Assembly: GCA_964503965.1 (NCBI GenBank)
Contig: CAZDCK010000002.1
Span: forward strand, 62,001 to 126,000
Direction of reading: 5' to 3'
Length of the DNA: 64,000 nt
From: Eutrophocola sp964503965
Lineage (GTDB): Bacteria; Pseudomonadota; Gammaproteobacteria; Pseudomonadales; Pseudohongiellaceae
Shown one piece after another: positions 18,378-27,063 of the stretch (position 1 is its first letter; every line of letters begins with the position of its first letter). Made by a program: the position numbers and the translations under genes. The notes below the pieces were generated by a model, which worked only from the letters and a program-made list of their open reading frames with translations, had not been told where the DNA came from and did no database searches.

Positions 18378-19160
18378 TTACTGGGCGTCGGAACCCAGCA
18401 AATGCATCGCCAGCGTTTCAGCCGGGATATAACCTGGAAGAATAGTGCCATCTTCCAGGACAAGGGCTGGAGTTCCCGTTACGCCCACTTCCCTGCCAAG
18501 CTGGAAATGACGTGCAATCGGATCATCACAATCAGCTTCTGGCACACTACCGCCACGTTTGGCACTGGTAAGCATGGCTTTAGGATCATCAGCACACCAG
18601 GTGGCCACCATTTTCTGGTGAGTTTCCGTATTGAGTCCAGTCCTTGGATAGCCCAGGTAACGAACGGCTATACCGAATTCATTGAGTTGCTCAATTTCAC
18701 CGTGTAGCTGACGGCAGTAAGGGCAATCCACATCGGTAAATACAGTAATGGTTGCCTTGCGGCCACCTTCCGGTTCAAAAATGATCATTTCACTTTCAGG
18801 CACGGCGGCAATTTTCTCTGCCCTGACTACATTTCGTCTTTGCTCACCCAGATTGACCAGACCCTGTGGCCTGGCTTCATAAAGGTCACCGGGAATGAAA
18901 TATCTGGCATCAGCGCTCACATAAATCATCTGGGCATTTTGCAGGGTAATTTCGTACAGGCCATCTATGGGACTGGGGATGATACTTTCCACAATCATGT
19001 TTGGCTGGGTGGCTTCAATCACTGCACTGATGGCAGCGATAGCTTCCTCGTCTGCAGTGGTCTGTGCAGACAGGGGAGATATCAGGAAAATAGTGAAGGA
19101 AAGCCCAAGCAGTGATCTGGCGACAGTATTGATGAGTCTCTTGCCTTTGCTGGAATTCAT
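18378..19160 (-). CDS. dsbC: Thiol:disulfide isomerase DsbC
   Basis: DsbC reshuffles wrong disulfides in periplasmic proteins and is kept reduced by DsbD. The 260-residue protein has a signal peptide ending near SAQ (residue 33), an N-terminal dimerisation domain, and a thioredoxin domain with CPYC (Cys146 and Cys149) and cis-proline loop VTGTPALVLEDG. A second cysteine pair (WC...DC) matches the structural disulfide of DsbC. It leads a dsbC-hom-thrC set on one strand. Confidence 0.93.
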   Translation of the reverse strand: MNSSKGKRLINTVARSLLGLSFTIFLISPLSAQTTADEEAIAAISAVIEATQPNMIVESIIPSPIDGLYEITLQNAQMIYVSADARYFIPGDLYEARPQGLVNLGEQRRNVVRAEKIAAVPESEMIIFEPEGGRKATITVFTDVDCPYCRQLHGEIEQLNEFGIAVRYLGYPRTGLNTETHQKMVATWCADDPKAMLTSAKRGGSVPEADCDDPIARHFQLGREVGVTGTPALVLEDGTILPGYIPAETLAMHLLGSDAQ

Positions 19161-19201
19161 GTTTCCCCCTGTCAGGTTTTCCCTGTTAATTTAAGCGAAT
19201 G

Positions 19202-19299
19202 CTGTTTCAGGGACAGGTGTATTGCCTGCTGGTCCTGAAACAGACCTGCTGCAATGGAACTTCATTTCAGTCTGAAGTTCAACCCGTCCCTGAACGGGG
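19202..19299 (-). other. Three consecutive stem-loops between rplS and dsbC
   Basis: Three inverted repeats fill the intergenic stretch: CTGTTTCAGG 19202-19211 with CCTGAAACAG 19234-19243 (nested CAGG/CCTG inside); GAACTTCA 19257-19264 with TGAAGTTC 19273-19280; and a shorter CCCGT/ACGGG pair around 19284-19298. Read on the minus strand they follow the rplS stop and precede dsbC. None has a good U tract, so a classic terminator is not clear. Transcript processing or attenuation is possible. Confidence 0.45.
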
Positions 19300-19307
19300 C
19301 GGAAAGA

Positions 19308-19859
19308 TCAGTCTTCTTTCTTCTCTTCCTGCCCGTCAGCAGCCGGTGCCTCTTCTGTTATTTCTCCCTGTGCAGCATCTGCTACAGGAGCAGCAGCCTC
19401 TGCAGCAGCTTCTTCAACGATCTCATCCTGAACGGCATCAATCTGTTCAGCGATGGTCGCCGTGTCTTCAAGTGGAGACTCGACTTTTTCGCCTTTCTCA
19501 CCTTTCTTGCCCAGTTTCTCGGCAATACGGGCCGCACGACCGGTCAGGTCACGCAGATAGTAAAGCTTGGCCTGACGCACGTCACCATGTCGTTTCACTG
19601 TAATGCTTTCGATCTGGTTGCTGTGTGTCTGGAAAGTACGCTCGACACCAACACCATGGGACATCTTGCGTACAGTGAAGGCGGAATTCAGGCCGCGGTT
19701 ACGCTTGCCAATTACCACACCCTCAAAGGCCTGCAGACGCTCACGATCACCTTCCTTGATACGCACCTGTACAACGACAGTGTCGCCTGGAGAAAAATCA
19801 GGGACATTAGTCTTCAACTGCGCCTGTTCAATTTTCTGGATAATGCTGTTCTTGCTCAT
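19308..19859 (-). CDS. rplS: Ribosomal protein L19 with a long acidic C-terminal extension
   Basis: L19 sits at the interface of the two ribosomal subunits. Residues 1 to about 113 are a normal L19 core (PGDTVVVQVRIKEGDRER, VKRHGDVRQAKLYYLRDLTG). E. coli L19 stops there at 115 residues, but this protein continues to 183 with a GKKGEKGEK linker and an Ala/Glu-rich acidic tail. The ATG at 19859 (MSKNSIIQ) is preferred to one four codons upstream because it matches the family start. It is the last gene of rpsP-rimM-trmD-rplS. Confidence 0.95.
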   Translation of the reverse strand: MSKNSIIQKIEQAQLKTNVPDFSPGDTVVVQVRIKEGDRERLQAFEGVVIGKRNRGLNSAFTVRKMSHGVGVERTFQTHSNQIESITVKRHGDVRQAKLYYLRDLTGRAARIAEKLGKKGEKGEKVESPLEDTATIAEQIDAVQDEIVEEAAAEAAAPVADAAQGEITEEAPAADGQEEKKED

Positions 19860-19951
19860 TGTATTCACCATTAAAACGCTAATACTTCAATTCCGCTTTC
19901 GGCCTTTTCAGGCTTCGGCGATTCTTTCTTTCAAACCTTCAATTTAAAGCT

Positions 19952-20701
19952 TCAATACTCATCTGCCGGCTTCTGTTCACTGATATATTCATCTAGCAGT
20001 TCTTGCTGCTCATCAGTCAGAGAGACTCTCTCCAGCAGATCAGGACGACGTTCCCACGTCCTTCCCAGACTTTGTTTCAGTCGCCACAGTCTTATGGCCT
20101 CATGATCCCCGCTCAGCAATACCGGCGGTACAACCAGTCCTGAAAATTCTTCAGGTCTCGTAAAATGAGGACAGTCCAGCAGTCCATTCATAAACGAATC
20201 CTGGTCCGCGGAATCCGCATGACCCAGCGCCCCCGGTTGCAACCGGATCAGGGCATCCAGGCAGGTCATGGCAGCCAATTCTCCGCCACTAAGCACAAAA
20301 TCTCCCAGGGATATTTCCTGATCCACCTGGGATTCGATTACACGCTCATCAATACCTTCATAACGCCCGCACAGAAAGATTATCTCTTCCTGTTTGGCCA
20401 GGTGAATAACATCCTCCTGGTCCAGCGGTTTTCCCTGTGGGCTAAGGTAATAAACCTTTGCCGCCGGTAGCGCCTTTTTCGCAGCCGCGATGGCCTGGAC
20501 CACGGGACCGGTTTTCATCAGCATGCCGGGACCGCCCCCATAGGGTCTGTCATCAACGGTACGATGACGGTCCTGGGTATATTCTCTCGGGTTCCAGTAG
20601 CTGATCTCTACCAGCCCTTCCCTTAACGCCCGGCTGCTGACACCGTATTCTGTAATGGCGGAGAACATATCGGGAAAAAGGGTGACTACGCCTGCTCGCA
20701 T
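19952..20701 (-). CDS. trmD: tRNA (guanine37-N1)-methyltransferase
   Basis: TrmD methylates G37 next to the anticodon using S-adenosylmethionine and prevents frameshifting. The 249-residue SPOUT enzyme starts MRAGVVTLFPDMF and carries the knot motifs DDRPYGGGPGML, LCGRYEGIDERV and SLGDFVLSGGELAAM. Length and motifs are standard. It lies between rimM and rplS in the conserved operon. Confidence 0.97.
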   Translation of the reverse strand: MRAGVVTLFPDMFSAITEYGVSSRALREGLVEISYWNPREYTQDRHRTVDDRPYGGGPGMLMKTGPVVQAIAAAKKALPAAKVYYLSPQGKPLDQEDVIHLAKQEEIIFLCGRYEGIDERVIESQVDQEISLGDFVLSGGELAAMTCLDALIRLQPGALGHADSADQDSFMNGLLDCPHFTRPEEFSGLVVPPVLLSGDHEAIRLWRLKQSLGRTWERRPDLLERVSLTDEQQELLDEYISEQKPADEY

Positions 20702-20746
20702 GGATTGTCGGCCTCAGTCTCCTGGATCAGCCGATCCCGGGACCGG

Positions 20747-21313
20747 TCAATAATCCTTTTCCCAGTCAACCCGGATAACGCTGCTTTCCAGGTCAACTTC
20801 TTTTATCACCTGATCCCGCAAATAGGGAATCAGTCTTTCTTCTTCATCTATACTTTCTTCAGTTGCCCTGACTACCAGTACATCATTAGCCCCGGTTTCC
20901 ATCAGGTGATCAACAGTGCCGAGGTTATCACCCTGATCATTTATAACGGTCAGTCCCTCGAGCTGGTACCAGTAATAACCTTCATCAAGGTCAGGCAGAG
21001 CCGCCTTTTCAATGAGCAACTCACACCCGGTGAATTGCCGGGCCAATTCCCTGTCATCGCACCCCTTGACATGTCCAATGAAATGCTTGCCTTGCAAACG
21101 ACTTTCATCGATTTCAATCAGTGTTGGTGCTGATTCAGGCTGACGTCGCCCCATGTTTTGGGGAAACGCCAGGGTAAAATGCCGGTAGCCAAGGATATTG
21201 TCCGCAGGCTCGGTATAGGAGATAAGTCTCACCCACCCTTTTATGCCTACTGCAGCACCAATTTTACCAAGTGCTGTATATCGCTCCTCTGGATAGGCAG
21301 ACTTGGCCATCAT
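20747..21313 (-). CDS. rimM: Ribosome maturation factor RimM
   Basis: RimM binds S19 and helps assemble the 30S head. The 188-residue protein has the N-terminal beta-barrel opening ALGKIGAAVGIKGWVRL, typical of RimM, and a C-terminal PRC-barrel domain starting near the DEGYYWYQLEGLTV segment. It lies 30 bp after rpsP and 45 bp before trmD. Two adjacent ATGs (21313 and 21310) could serve as start. Confidence 0.95.
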   Translation of the reverse strand: MMAKSAYPEERYTALGKIGAAVGIKGWVRLISYTEPADNILGYRHFTLAFPQNMGRRQPESAPTLIEIDESRLQGKHFIGHVKGCDDRELARQFTGCELLIEKAALPDLDEGYYWYQLEGLTVINDQGDNLGTVDHLMETGANDVLVVRATEESIDEEERLIPYLRDQVIKEVDLESSVIRVDWEKDY

Positions 21314-21343
21314 GCCGCCCGTCCCTGAATGTCAGCATTGCCG

Positions 21344-21604
21344 TTAAGCAGCGGTTGAAGCAGCAGCTTCAGCATCCTTGAGCAGCCTGACAACGCGCTC
21401 ACTGGCAATAGCGCCTTTACTCTGCCAGTATTTGACCCGATCCATGTCCACGCGCAGTTTTTCTTCCTGCCCACGAGCACCTGGATTAAAGAATCCAACA
21501 CGCTCGATGAAACGACCGTCACGGGAAAATCGCTTGTCAGCTACTGTCAAATGATAAAACGGGCGTTTTTTCGCGCCGCTTCTTGCAAGTCTAATGGTTA
21601 CCAT
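21344..21604 (-). CDS. rpsP: Ribosomal protein S16
   Basis: S16 is a small-subunit protein needed for 30S assembly. The 86-residue product starts MVTIRLARSGAKKRPFYHL and contains the RDGRFIERVGFFNPGA stretch, both diagnostic. It is the first gene of the rpsP-rimM-trmD-rplS operon, with a promoter candidate about 105 bp upstream. Confidence 0.97.
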   Translation of the reverse strand: MVTIRLARSGAKKRPFYHLTVADKRFSRDGRFIERVGFFNPGARGQEEKLRVDMDRVKYWQSKGAIASERVVRLLKDAEAAASTAA

Positions 21605-21709
21605 AACTTGTTGATTCCAATAATAAATATTTTGTAAAACCGGTTTCTTTCACTAGCGATGGGAAGGTCCGCTGAACTAAAGGCGGCAGCCCCCGCAAAA
21701 AAGGGGCGT

Positions 21710-21738
21710 ATTCTACGGGAAAAGTCTGCCGTTTGGAA
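21710..21738 (-). promoter_or_regulatory. Sigma70 promoter candidate for the rpsP operon
   Basis: Read on the minus strand, TTCCAA (21738-21733) and TAGAAT (21715-21710) are separated by exactly 17 bp. Just downstream the transcript would begin with a GC-rich hairpin (GCCCC, T-rich loop, GGGGC) at about 21690-21708, well ahead of rpsP at 21604. The placement suits the ribosomal operon. Confidence 0.55.
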
Positions 21739-21831
21739 CAGGAATTCCCATAAAAGTTAACCATTTCGGGGGGTTATTGCAGGACCCCCTGCTTGTCGTC
21801 CAGATCAGGCTAAATCAGTAAGATAAACTGC

Positions 21832-23214
21832 CTACATGCGCGGGAATCCGCCCGGTGGCATACCACCGCCTCCGCCGCCCATACCACCAAGGCCTCTCAT
21901 CATGTTGGCCATACCGCCGCCTTTCATTTTCTTCATGACTTTCTGCATCTGCTTGTGCTGCTTCAGCAGACGGTTAAGGTCCTGTATGTTGGTTCCTGAT
22001 CCCTGGGTAATTCGCCGTTTGCGGGAACCATTAAGCAGCTCCGGCCGCTGTCTTTCTTTCTGGGTCATGGAATTGATAATGGCTTCCATACGGGTGAATG
22101 TTTTGTCATCCACCATACCGGCCGCAGCCTTTTGTGCACCACTGAGTCCCGGCATTTTATCCAGCATATTGGCCATGCCGCCCAGATTGCGCATCTGCTC
22201 CAGTTGTTCCTTGAAGTCCTCTAGACTGAAGCGCTGCCCGCGCTTGATCTTGCGAGCCAGTCTTTCCGCTTTCTCCTTGTCGACTTTTTTCTCGACATCC
22301 TCAATAAGGGAAAGCACATCGCCCATGCCCAGTATCCGCGATGCAACGCGATCGGGATAAAAAGCTTCCAGGCCATCCACTTTTTCCCCAACCCCGAGGA
22401 ACTTGATGGGCTTACCGGTTATGTGGCGAACAGATAGTGCAGCACCACCGCGGGCATCACCATCCGTCTTCGTGAGAATCACACCTGTCAGGGGCAAGGC
22501 ATCGCCAAAGGCCTTGGCCGTATTCGCTGCATCCTGTCCGGTCATGGAATCCACCACGAAAAGTGTTTCCACCGGATTGGCGACCTCATGGAGCACCTTG
22601 ATTTCTGCCATCATCTCTTCATCGATAGCCAGACGACCGGCGGTGTCTATAAAGAGCACATCAACAAACTGTTTTTTCGCTTCGGCAATGGCATCCCGGG
22701 CAATCTGTTCAGGTTTCTGGGAGGGATCACTGGGAAAGAACGTGACACCAACCTCTTCCGCCAGTGTTTCCAGCTGTTTGATCGCTGCCGGCCTGTAAAC
22801 ATCGGCACTGACAACCATGACGGACTTTTTCTGGGTGTTTTTAAGCCACAGGGCGAGCTTGGCCACAGATGTTGTTTTACCAGCACCCTGCAGACCTGCC
22901 ATTAACATGACAGCCGGCGGCACAGCCTTCAGGTCGAGAGCCTCATTGGCCTCCCCCATTAATGACTGCAATTCGGCCTGTACGATCTTGATGAAGGCCT
23001 GCCCTGGAGTCAGGCTTTTGCTGACTTCCTGACCAACAGCACGAAACTTCACCCTGTCGATAAATTCCTGCACAACAGGCAAGGCGACATCCGCCTCCAG
23101 CAATGCCCTGCGCACTTCACGCAGACTTTCCTGGATATTGTCTTCGGTCAGTTTTGCCTTGCCCGTAATTGAGCGAAGTGTATTCGACAGGCGATCAGTT
23201 AGGTTTTCAAACAT
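21832..23214 (-). CDS. ffh: Signal recognition particle GTPase Ffh
   Basis: Ffh binds 4.5S RNA and signal sequences and targets membrane proteins co-translationally. From the ATG at 23214 it has 460 residues: an N domain, a G domain with GLQGAGKTTS, the DTAGRL motif and TKTDGDARGG, and a methionine-rich M domain ending in a Gly/Met/Pro-rich tail. An upstream in-frame start (23301) adds 29 residues not seen in the family. A GC-rich inverted repeat (GGGGGT/ACCCCC, about 21766-21787) after the stop may help end transcription. ypjD lies divergently next door, as in E. coli. Confidence 0.96.
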   Translation of the reverse strand: MFENLTDRLSNTLRSITGKAKLTEDNIQESLREVRRALLEADVALPVVQEFIDRVKFRAVGQEVSKSLTPGQAFIKIVQAELQSLMGEANEALDLKAVPPAVMLMAGLQGAGKTTSVAKLALWLKNTQKKSVMVVSADVYRPAAIKQLETLAEEVGVTFFPSDPSQKPEQIARDAIAEAKKQFVDVLFIDTAGRLAIDEEMMAEIKVLHEVANPVETLFVVDSMTGQDAANTAKAFGDALPLTGVILTKTDGDARGGAALSVRHITGKPIKFLGVGEKVDGLEAFYPDRVASRILGMGDVLSLIEDVEKKVDKEKAERLARKIKRGQRFSLEDFKEQLEQMRNLGGMANMLDKMPGLSGAQKAAAGMVDDKTFTRMEAIINSMTQKERQRPELLNGSRKRRITQGSGTNIQDLNRLLKQHKQMQKVMKKMKGGGMANMMRGLGGMGGGGGGMPPGGFPRM

Positions 23215-23363
23215 GGGCTTTCCGCGGATTGTTTTATTGCGATAACGAAAAAAACCGTATTCTACAAAATCATGCGGCCGGAACACAGAGGTAATTACCA
23301 CTGCTTACCCCTGTTAGCGAAAAAGGACTACAACGGATCAGGGAGTTGTGAGAGACTTTTCGC

Positions 23364-24164
23364 ATGATCAGCACTGCTTTGAGTATCGTCGCCGCCATCA
23401 GTTATGCCCTGGGTTCGTTTTACCAGCGCCAGAACCTGATCAGTGACAACAATGACCGCCAGCAGGTATTCATCTCTGGTTACATTGCCGTACTTGCACA
23501 TTTTGTCGTTATCGTAATGATCACGAGTCAACCCGAGGGACTTGATTTTGGTGTTTTAAAAACAGCTTCCGTGGTGAGTTGGATTATCGTCGTTGCGGTG
23601 TTATTGAGCAGCCGGAAAAAGCCACTGGACAACCTTTTCCTGTACCTGTTCCCACTGGCAATTCTCTGCCTGCTTGGCTCTGTTTTTGTGCCCAGCTCCT
23701 ATGCCCCACAGGGTACATACTCTTTGGGAGTTGGCGTGCATATCCTGCTCGGGATACTGGCAGTAAGCATCATTACCATCGCCGCTTTCCAGACCTTGCT
23801 GATTTCCTTCCTCAACAAACTCCTCAAGGAAAAACGCTCTTTTTCCCTGGTAAGCCATCTTCCTCCGCTGGAAACCATGGAAGCCCTGCTCTTTGAAATG
23901 CTCTGGTTTGGCCTCCTCCTGCTTACCGGCGTCCTGCTCACAGGCTGGCTTTTCATGGACGATTTCTTTGGCCAGCACCTGAGCCATAAAGCCGTTCTCT
24001 CTACTGTCTCCTGGGTAGTATTTTCAATCCTGCTCTGGGGACGCCATCAACTGGGGTGGCGGGGAAAAACTGCGAACCGCTGGATTCTAACGGGATTCGC
24101 CTTCCTGATACTGGCTTATTTTGGCAGCAAGATTGTGCTGGAATTTATCCTGGATAGCGTATAG
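23364..24164 (+). CDS. ypjD: CcsA/YpjD-family inner-membrane protein
   Basis: This 266-residue polytopic protein has about eight helices and belongs by its C-terminal half to the CcsA/CcmF/CcmC cytochrome assembly superfamily. The pattern HKAVLSTVSWVVFSILLWGRH and LGWRGKTANRW is typical of YpjD. The family's exact role is not established; a link to haem or cytochrome assembly is inferred from homology. It is divergent from ffh, as in E. coli, and is followed after 2 bp by the CorB-like gene. Confidence 0.85.
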   Translation: MISTALSIVAAISYALGSFYQRQNLISDNNDRQQVFISGYIAVLAHFVVIVMITSQPEGLDFGVLKTASVVSWIIVVAVLLSSRKKPLDNLFLYLFPLAILCLLGSVFVPSSYAPQGTYSLGVGVHILLGILAVSIITIAAFQTLLISFLNKLLKEKRSFSLVSHLPPLETMEALLFEMLWFGLLLLTGVLLTGWLFMDDFFGQHLSHKAVLSTVSWVVFSILLWGRHQLGWRGKTANRWILTGFAFLILAYFGSKIVLEFILDSV

Positions 24165-24166
24165 CA

Positions 24167-25477
24167 GTGGAAGACGCCTCACTTACCTTACTCTTTGGCA
24201 TCCTGGTTTTTCTCATCCTGATGTCTGCCTATTTTTCCAGTTCCGAAACGGCCATGATGGCCCTGAACCGATATCGACTCCGGCATCTCATCAAGGAAGG
24301 CCATCACGGCGCCGCAAGAGCCGGCAAGCTCCTGGATAAACCGGATCGTCTGATCGGCATCATTCTGATCGGTAATAACTTTGTCAATATTCTTGCCACC
24401 TCCATAGCCACAATCATTGCCATCAAGGTCTGGGGTGAAGGTGGCATTTTCCTGATGTCGTGCATTCTTACCCTGGTAATCCTGGTGTTCGCAGAGGTAA
24501 CGCCGAAAACAATCGCTGCCCTGCATCCTGAAAAAATTGCTTACCCTTCCAGCATCCTCCTGGGCTTCCTGCTAAAGCTCATTTACCCCCTGGTATGGAT
24601 GGTCAATACGGTTTCCAACTCACTGGTCAAACTGTTCGGCTTCGATGCTGATGACAGCAGCAGTCACATGTTGACCCAGGATGAGCTCAGGACCGTTCTT
24701 GATGAAAGTGGCGCACTGATTCCTGCCAAAAGACATGGCATGCTCATGAATATTCTGGATCTGGAAAAGGCCACGGTAGAAGACATCATGGTGCCCCGTA
24801 ACGAGGTCATTGGAATCGATCTTGAAGATGATATAGAGGTAATTATCGACACCATCAGCAAGAGTTCCCATACCCTGCTCCCTGTATTCAAGAGAGACCT
24901 TAATGAAGTAATCGGTTTTCTGCACATGAGAAACATCTCACGCCTGATCAGTGTCGAGGAAATCAACAAGGCAGAAATAATGCAGCTTACCGACGAAGCC
25001 TATTTCGTCCCAGAAACAACACCACTGCATACGCAACTATTCAAATTCCAGAACAATAAGCGCCGAATGGCAATGGTGGTGGATGAGTATGGCGACGTGC
25101 AGGGAATTGTTACTGTTGAGGATATCCTTGAGGAAATTGTTGGTAACTTCACTACAAACCTCTCGGAGGAAACGGAAGATATTCATCCACAGGAAGATGG
25201 CACTTACCTGATCGACGGAACTGCAACAGTTCGGGAAATCAATAAGGCCCTGATCTGGAATTTACCTACCGACGGCCCCAAAACCCTCAATGGACTCATT
25301 ACGGAACTGCTGGAAATTATCCCTGAGAAAAATGTCTGCGTCAGACTCCCCGAGCATTGCATAGAAATTCTCAATGTCCAGGATAATGCCATTAAAACAG
25401 TCAGGATGTGGGCTCAGAAAAGCACTAGTGAGGAAGTCGGAATCCAGGGTAACCTCTTCAACCAGGAAACACACTGA
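24167..25477 (+). CDS. CNNM/CorB-like membrane protein with CBS pair
   Basis: The 436-residue protein has the HlyC/CorC layout: an N-terminal DUF21 membrane domain (four helices, residues about 1-190, with SSSETAMMALNRYRL), two CBS domains (about 200-330, with VPRNEVIGIDLEDD and VVDEYGDVQGIVTVEDILEE) and a C-terminal CorC_HlyC domain. Such proteins (E. coli YfjD/CorB, animal CNNM) are tied to Mg2+ or Co2+ efflux. The start is GTG, 2 bp after ypjD, so the pair is probably translationally linked. Confidence 0.9.
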   Translation: MEDASLTLLFGILVFLILMSAYFSSSETAMMALNRYRLRHLIKEGHHGAARAGKLLDKPDRLIGIILIGNNFVNILATSIATIIAIKVWGEGGIFLMSCILTLVILVFAEVTPKTIAALHPEKIAYPSSILLGFLLKLIYPLVWMVNTVSNSLVKLFGFDADDSSSHMLTQDELRTVLDESGALIPAKRHGMLMNILDLEKATVEDIMVPRNEVIGIDLEDDIEVIIDTISKSSHTLLPVFKRDLNEVIGFLHMRNISRLISVEEINKAEIMQLTDEAYFVPETTPLHTQLFKFQNNKRRMAMVVDEYGDVQGIVTVEDILEEIVGNFTTNLSEETEDIHPQEDGTYLIDGTATVREINKALIWNLPTDGPKTLNGLITELLEIIPEKNVCVRLPEHCIEILNVQDNAIKTVRMWAQKSTSEEVGIQGNLFNQETH

Positions 25478-25487
25478 ATAATAAAGA

Positions 25488-26057
25488 ATGAAATTTTGTT
25501 CCCTCTGTGGCAACAGTATCGAAGTACACATTCCTGAGCACGATGACCGGGAACGCTTCGTATGCACCTCCTGCGGCTATATACATTACGAGAACCCCCG
25601 AATAATTGTCTGTTCCCTACCCTGCTATGAGGACAAGGTACTGATGTGCCGCCGGGCAATAGAACCAAGAAACGGACTCTGGACGCTTCCGGGAGGATTC
25701 ATGGAAAATAATGAAAGTACTCATGAAGGTGCCTGTCGGGAAACCCTTGAAGAGGCCTGCGCCAGAATCAGGATTCACGGACTCTACACGTATTACAACC
25801 TGCCCTTTATAAACCAGGTACACTTTTTTTTCAGGGCCGAACTGCTAGATCTTGATTTTGCGGCCGGGATTGAAAGCGAAGAAGTGGCCTTGCTGGGCAG
25901 AGATGAAATTCCCTGGCATGAAATTGCCTTTCCCGCCGTAAAAAACACCCTGGAACATTATTTCCATGACTATGAACGACAGGATTTCCCCTTAAGGTCT
26001 GCAGATATTGTCATCGATGATGACGAAAAACGAATCATTCGCCCCCACCAGAGATAA
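25488..26057 (+). CDS. Nudix hydrolase with N-terminal zinc ribbon
   Basis: The 189-residue protein has a zinc ribbon (Cys4, Cys7, Cys26, Cys29) followed by a Nudix domain. The Nudix box is GGFMENNESTHEGACRETLEEA, matching the G-x5-E-x7-RE-x2-EE pattern. Family members with this ribbon hydrolyse ADP-ribose, NADH or related dinucleotides; the exact substrate is unknown here. It lies 10 bp after the CorB-like gene and 9 bp before fdhD, so it is part of a four- or five-gene plus-strand run. Confidence 0.85.
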   Translation: MKFCSLCGNSIEVHIPEHDDRERFVCTSCGYIHYENPRIIVCSLPCYEDKVLMCRRAIEPRNGLWTLPGGFMENNESTHEGACRETLEEACARIRIHGLYTYYNLPFINQVHFFFRAELLDLDFAAGIESEEVALLGRDEIPWHEIAFPAVKNTLEHYFHDYERQDFPLRSADIVIDDDEKRIIRPHQR

Positions 26058-26066
26058 ACACGATAT

Positions 26067-26900
26067 ATGTCACAACAAGAACTGGAAAGATCAATTCAGA
26101 CAGCTACTGTTGAACGCGTTCGTGATGGACACAGCACCTTCATTGATGATCCCGTAGCCATGGAAGAACCTCTGGAGATCAGGCTGGGATATACAGACAG
26201 CCACAGGGGCAGATTACACAAAAGCATTTCCATCACCATGCGTACCCCGGGAGATGATCTGAATCTTGCCTGCGGCTTTCTCTACTCCGAAAGTATTATC
26301 AGGGATACCGCCCAGATAGCGTCTATTGATGACAGCTCGGATAATGTCATCCGTATCGAACTGAAAGAAGATTTACGCTTTGACCTGAGCAGACTCGACA
26401 GGCATTTCTATACAACCTCCAGCTGCGGCGTTTGCGGCAAGGCCTCCCTGGAGGCGCTGAGTACCAGTGGCTACGACGCCATCCTGGATAACAGCTTCCG
26501 TATTCCCCGGGAAAACCTGCTGAAACTTGGTAGCAAATTGCGTGAAAGCCAGGATCTTTTTGCAAAAACGGGAGGCTGCCATGCAACGGCTACCTTCAAT
26601 GATCATGGCGACATACTAAAGGTCACTGAAGATGTTGGCAGGCATAATGCCATGGACAAACTCATTGGCAGCATGCTCAGGGCAAAGCTCCTGCCTGGAG
26701 CAGGGATGGGTATCATCGTTAGCGGCAGGGCCAGTTTTGAACTGATGCAGAAAGCGCTGGCTGCCGGTTGCCCAATGCTGGTAGCCGTGGGTGCACCCTC
26801 CTCCCTGGCTGTAGAATTGGCCCAGGAATTCAACATCACGCTGATCGGCTTTCTTAAGGAAACCGGCTTCAACCTTTACCATGGAGACCTGCCAGTGTGA
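26067..26900 (+). CDS. fdhD: Formate dehydrogenase accessory sulfurtransferase FdhD
   Basis: FdhD transfers sulfur from IscS to the bis-MGD cofactor so that formate dehydrogenase becomes active. The 277-residue protein carries the double-cysteine loop SSCGVCGKASLEAL, the nucleotide-binding stretch KTGGCHATATF, EDVGRHNAMDKLIG, and the closing SGRASFELMQKAL, all diagnostic. It lies about 6.5 kb before the fdsGBA operon, whose product it should serve. Confidence 0.95.
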   Translation: MSQQELERSIQTATVERVRDGHSTFIDDPVAMEEPLEIRLGYTDSHRGRLHKSISITMRTPGDDLNLACGFLYSESIIRDTAQIASIDDSSDNVIRIELKEDLRFDLSRLDRHFYTTSSCGVCGKASLEALSTSGYDAILDNSFRIPRENLLKLGSKLRESQDLFAKTGGCHATATFNDHGDILKVTEDVGRHNAMDKLIGSMLRAKLLPGAGMGIIVSGRASFELMQKALAAGCPMLVAVGAPSSLAVELAQEFNITLIGFLKETGFNLYHGDLPV

Positions 26901-27063
26901 CCCCCAAGCCCCGGGGCAGAAACCATCACACGAGCATTGGATTCGAGTTCGATAATTTTGCGGTAGTCGGTATACAATAGCCGCAAGCTGGCATTCCGGC
27001 CGAGGCCTGAAATTGCCGCTGGGGATACCTGAACGGGTTAACAACTAAAAGAGGACTTATTAA

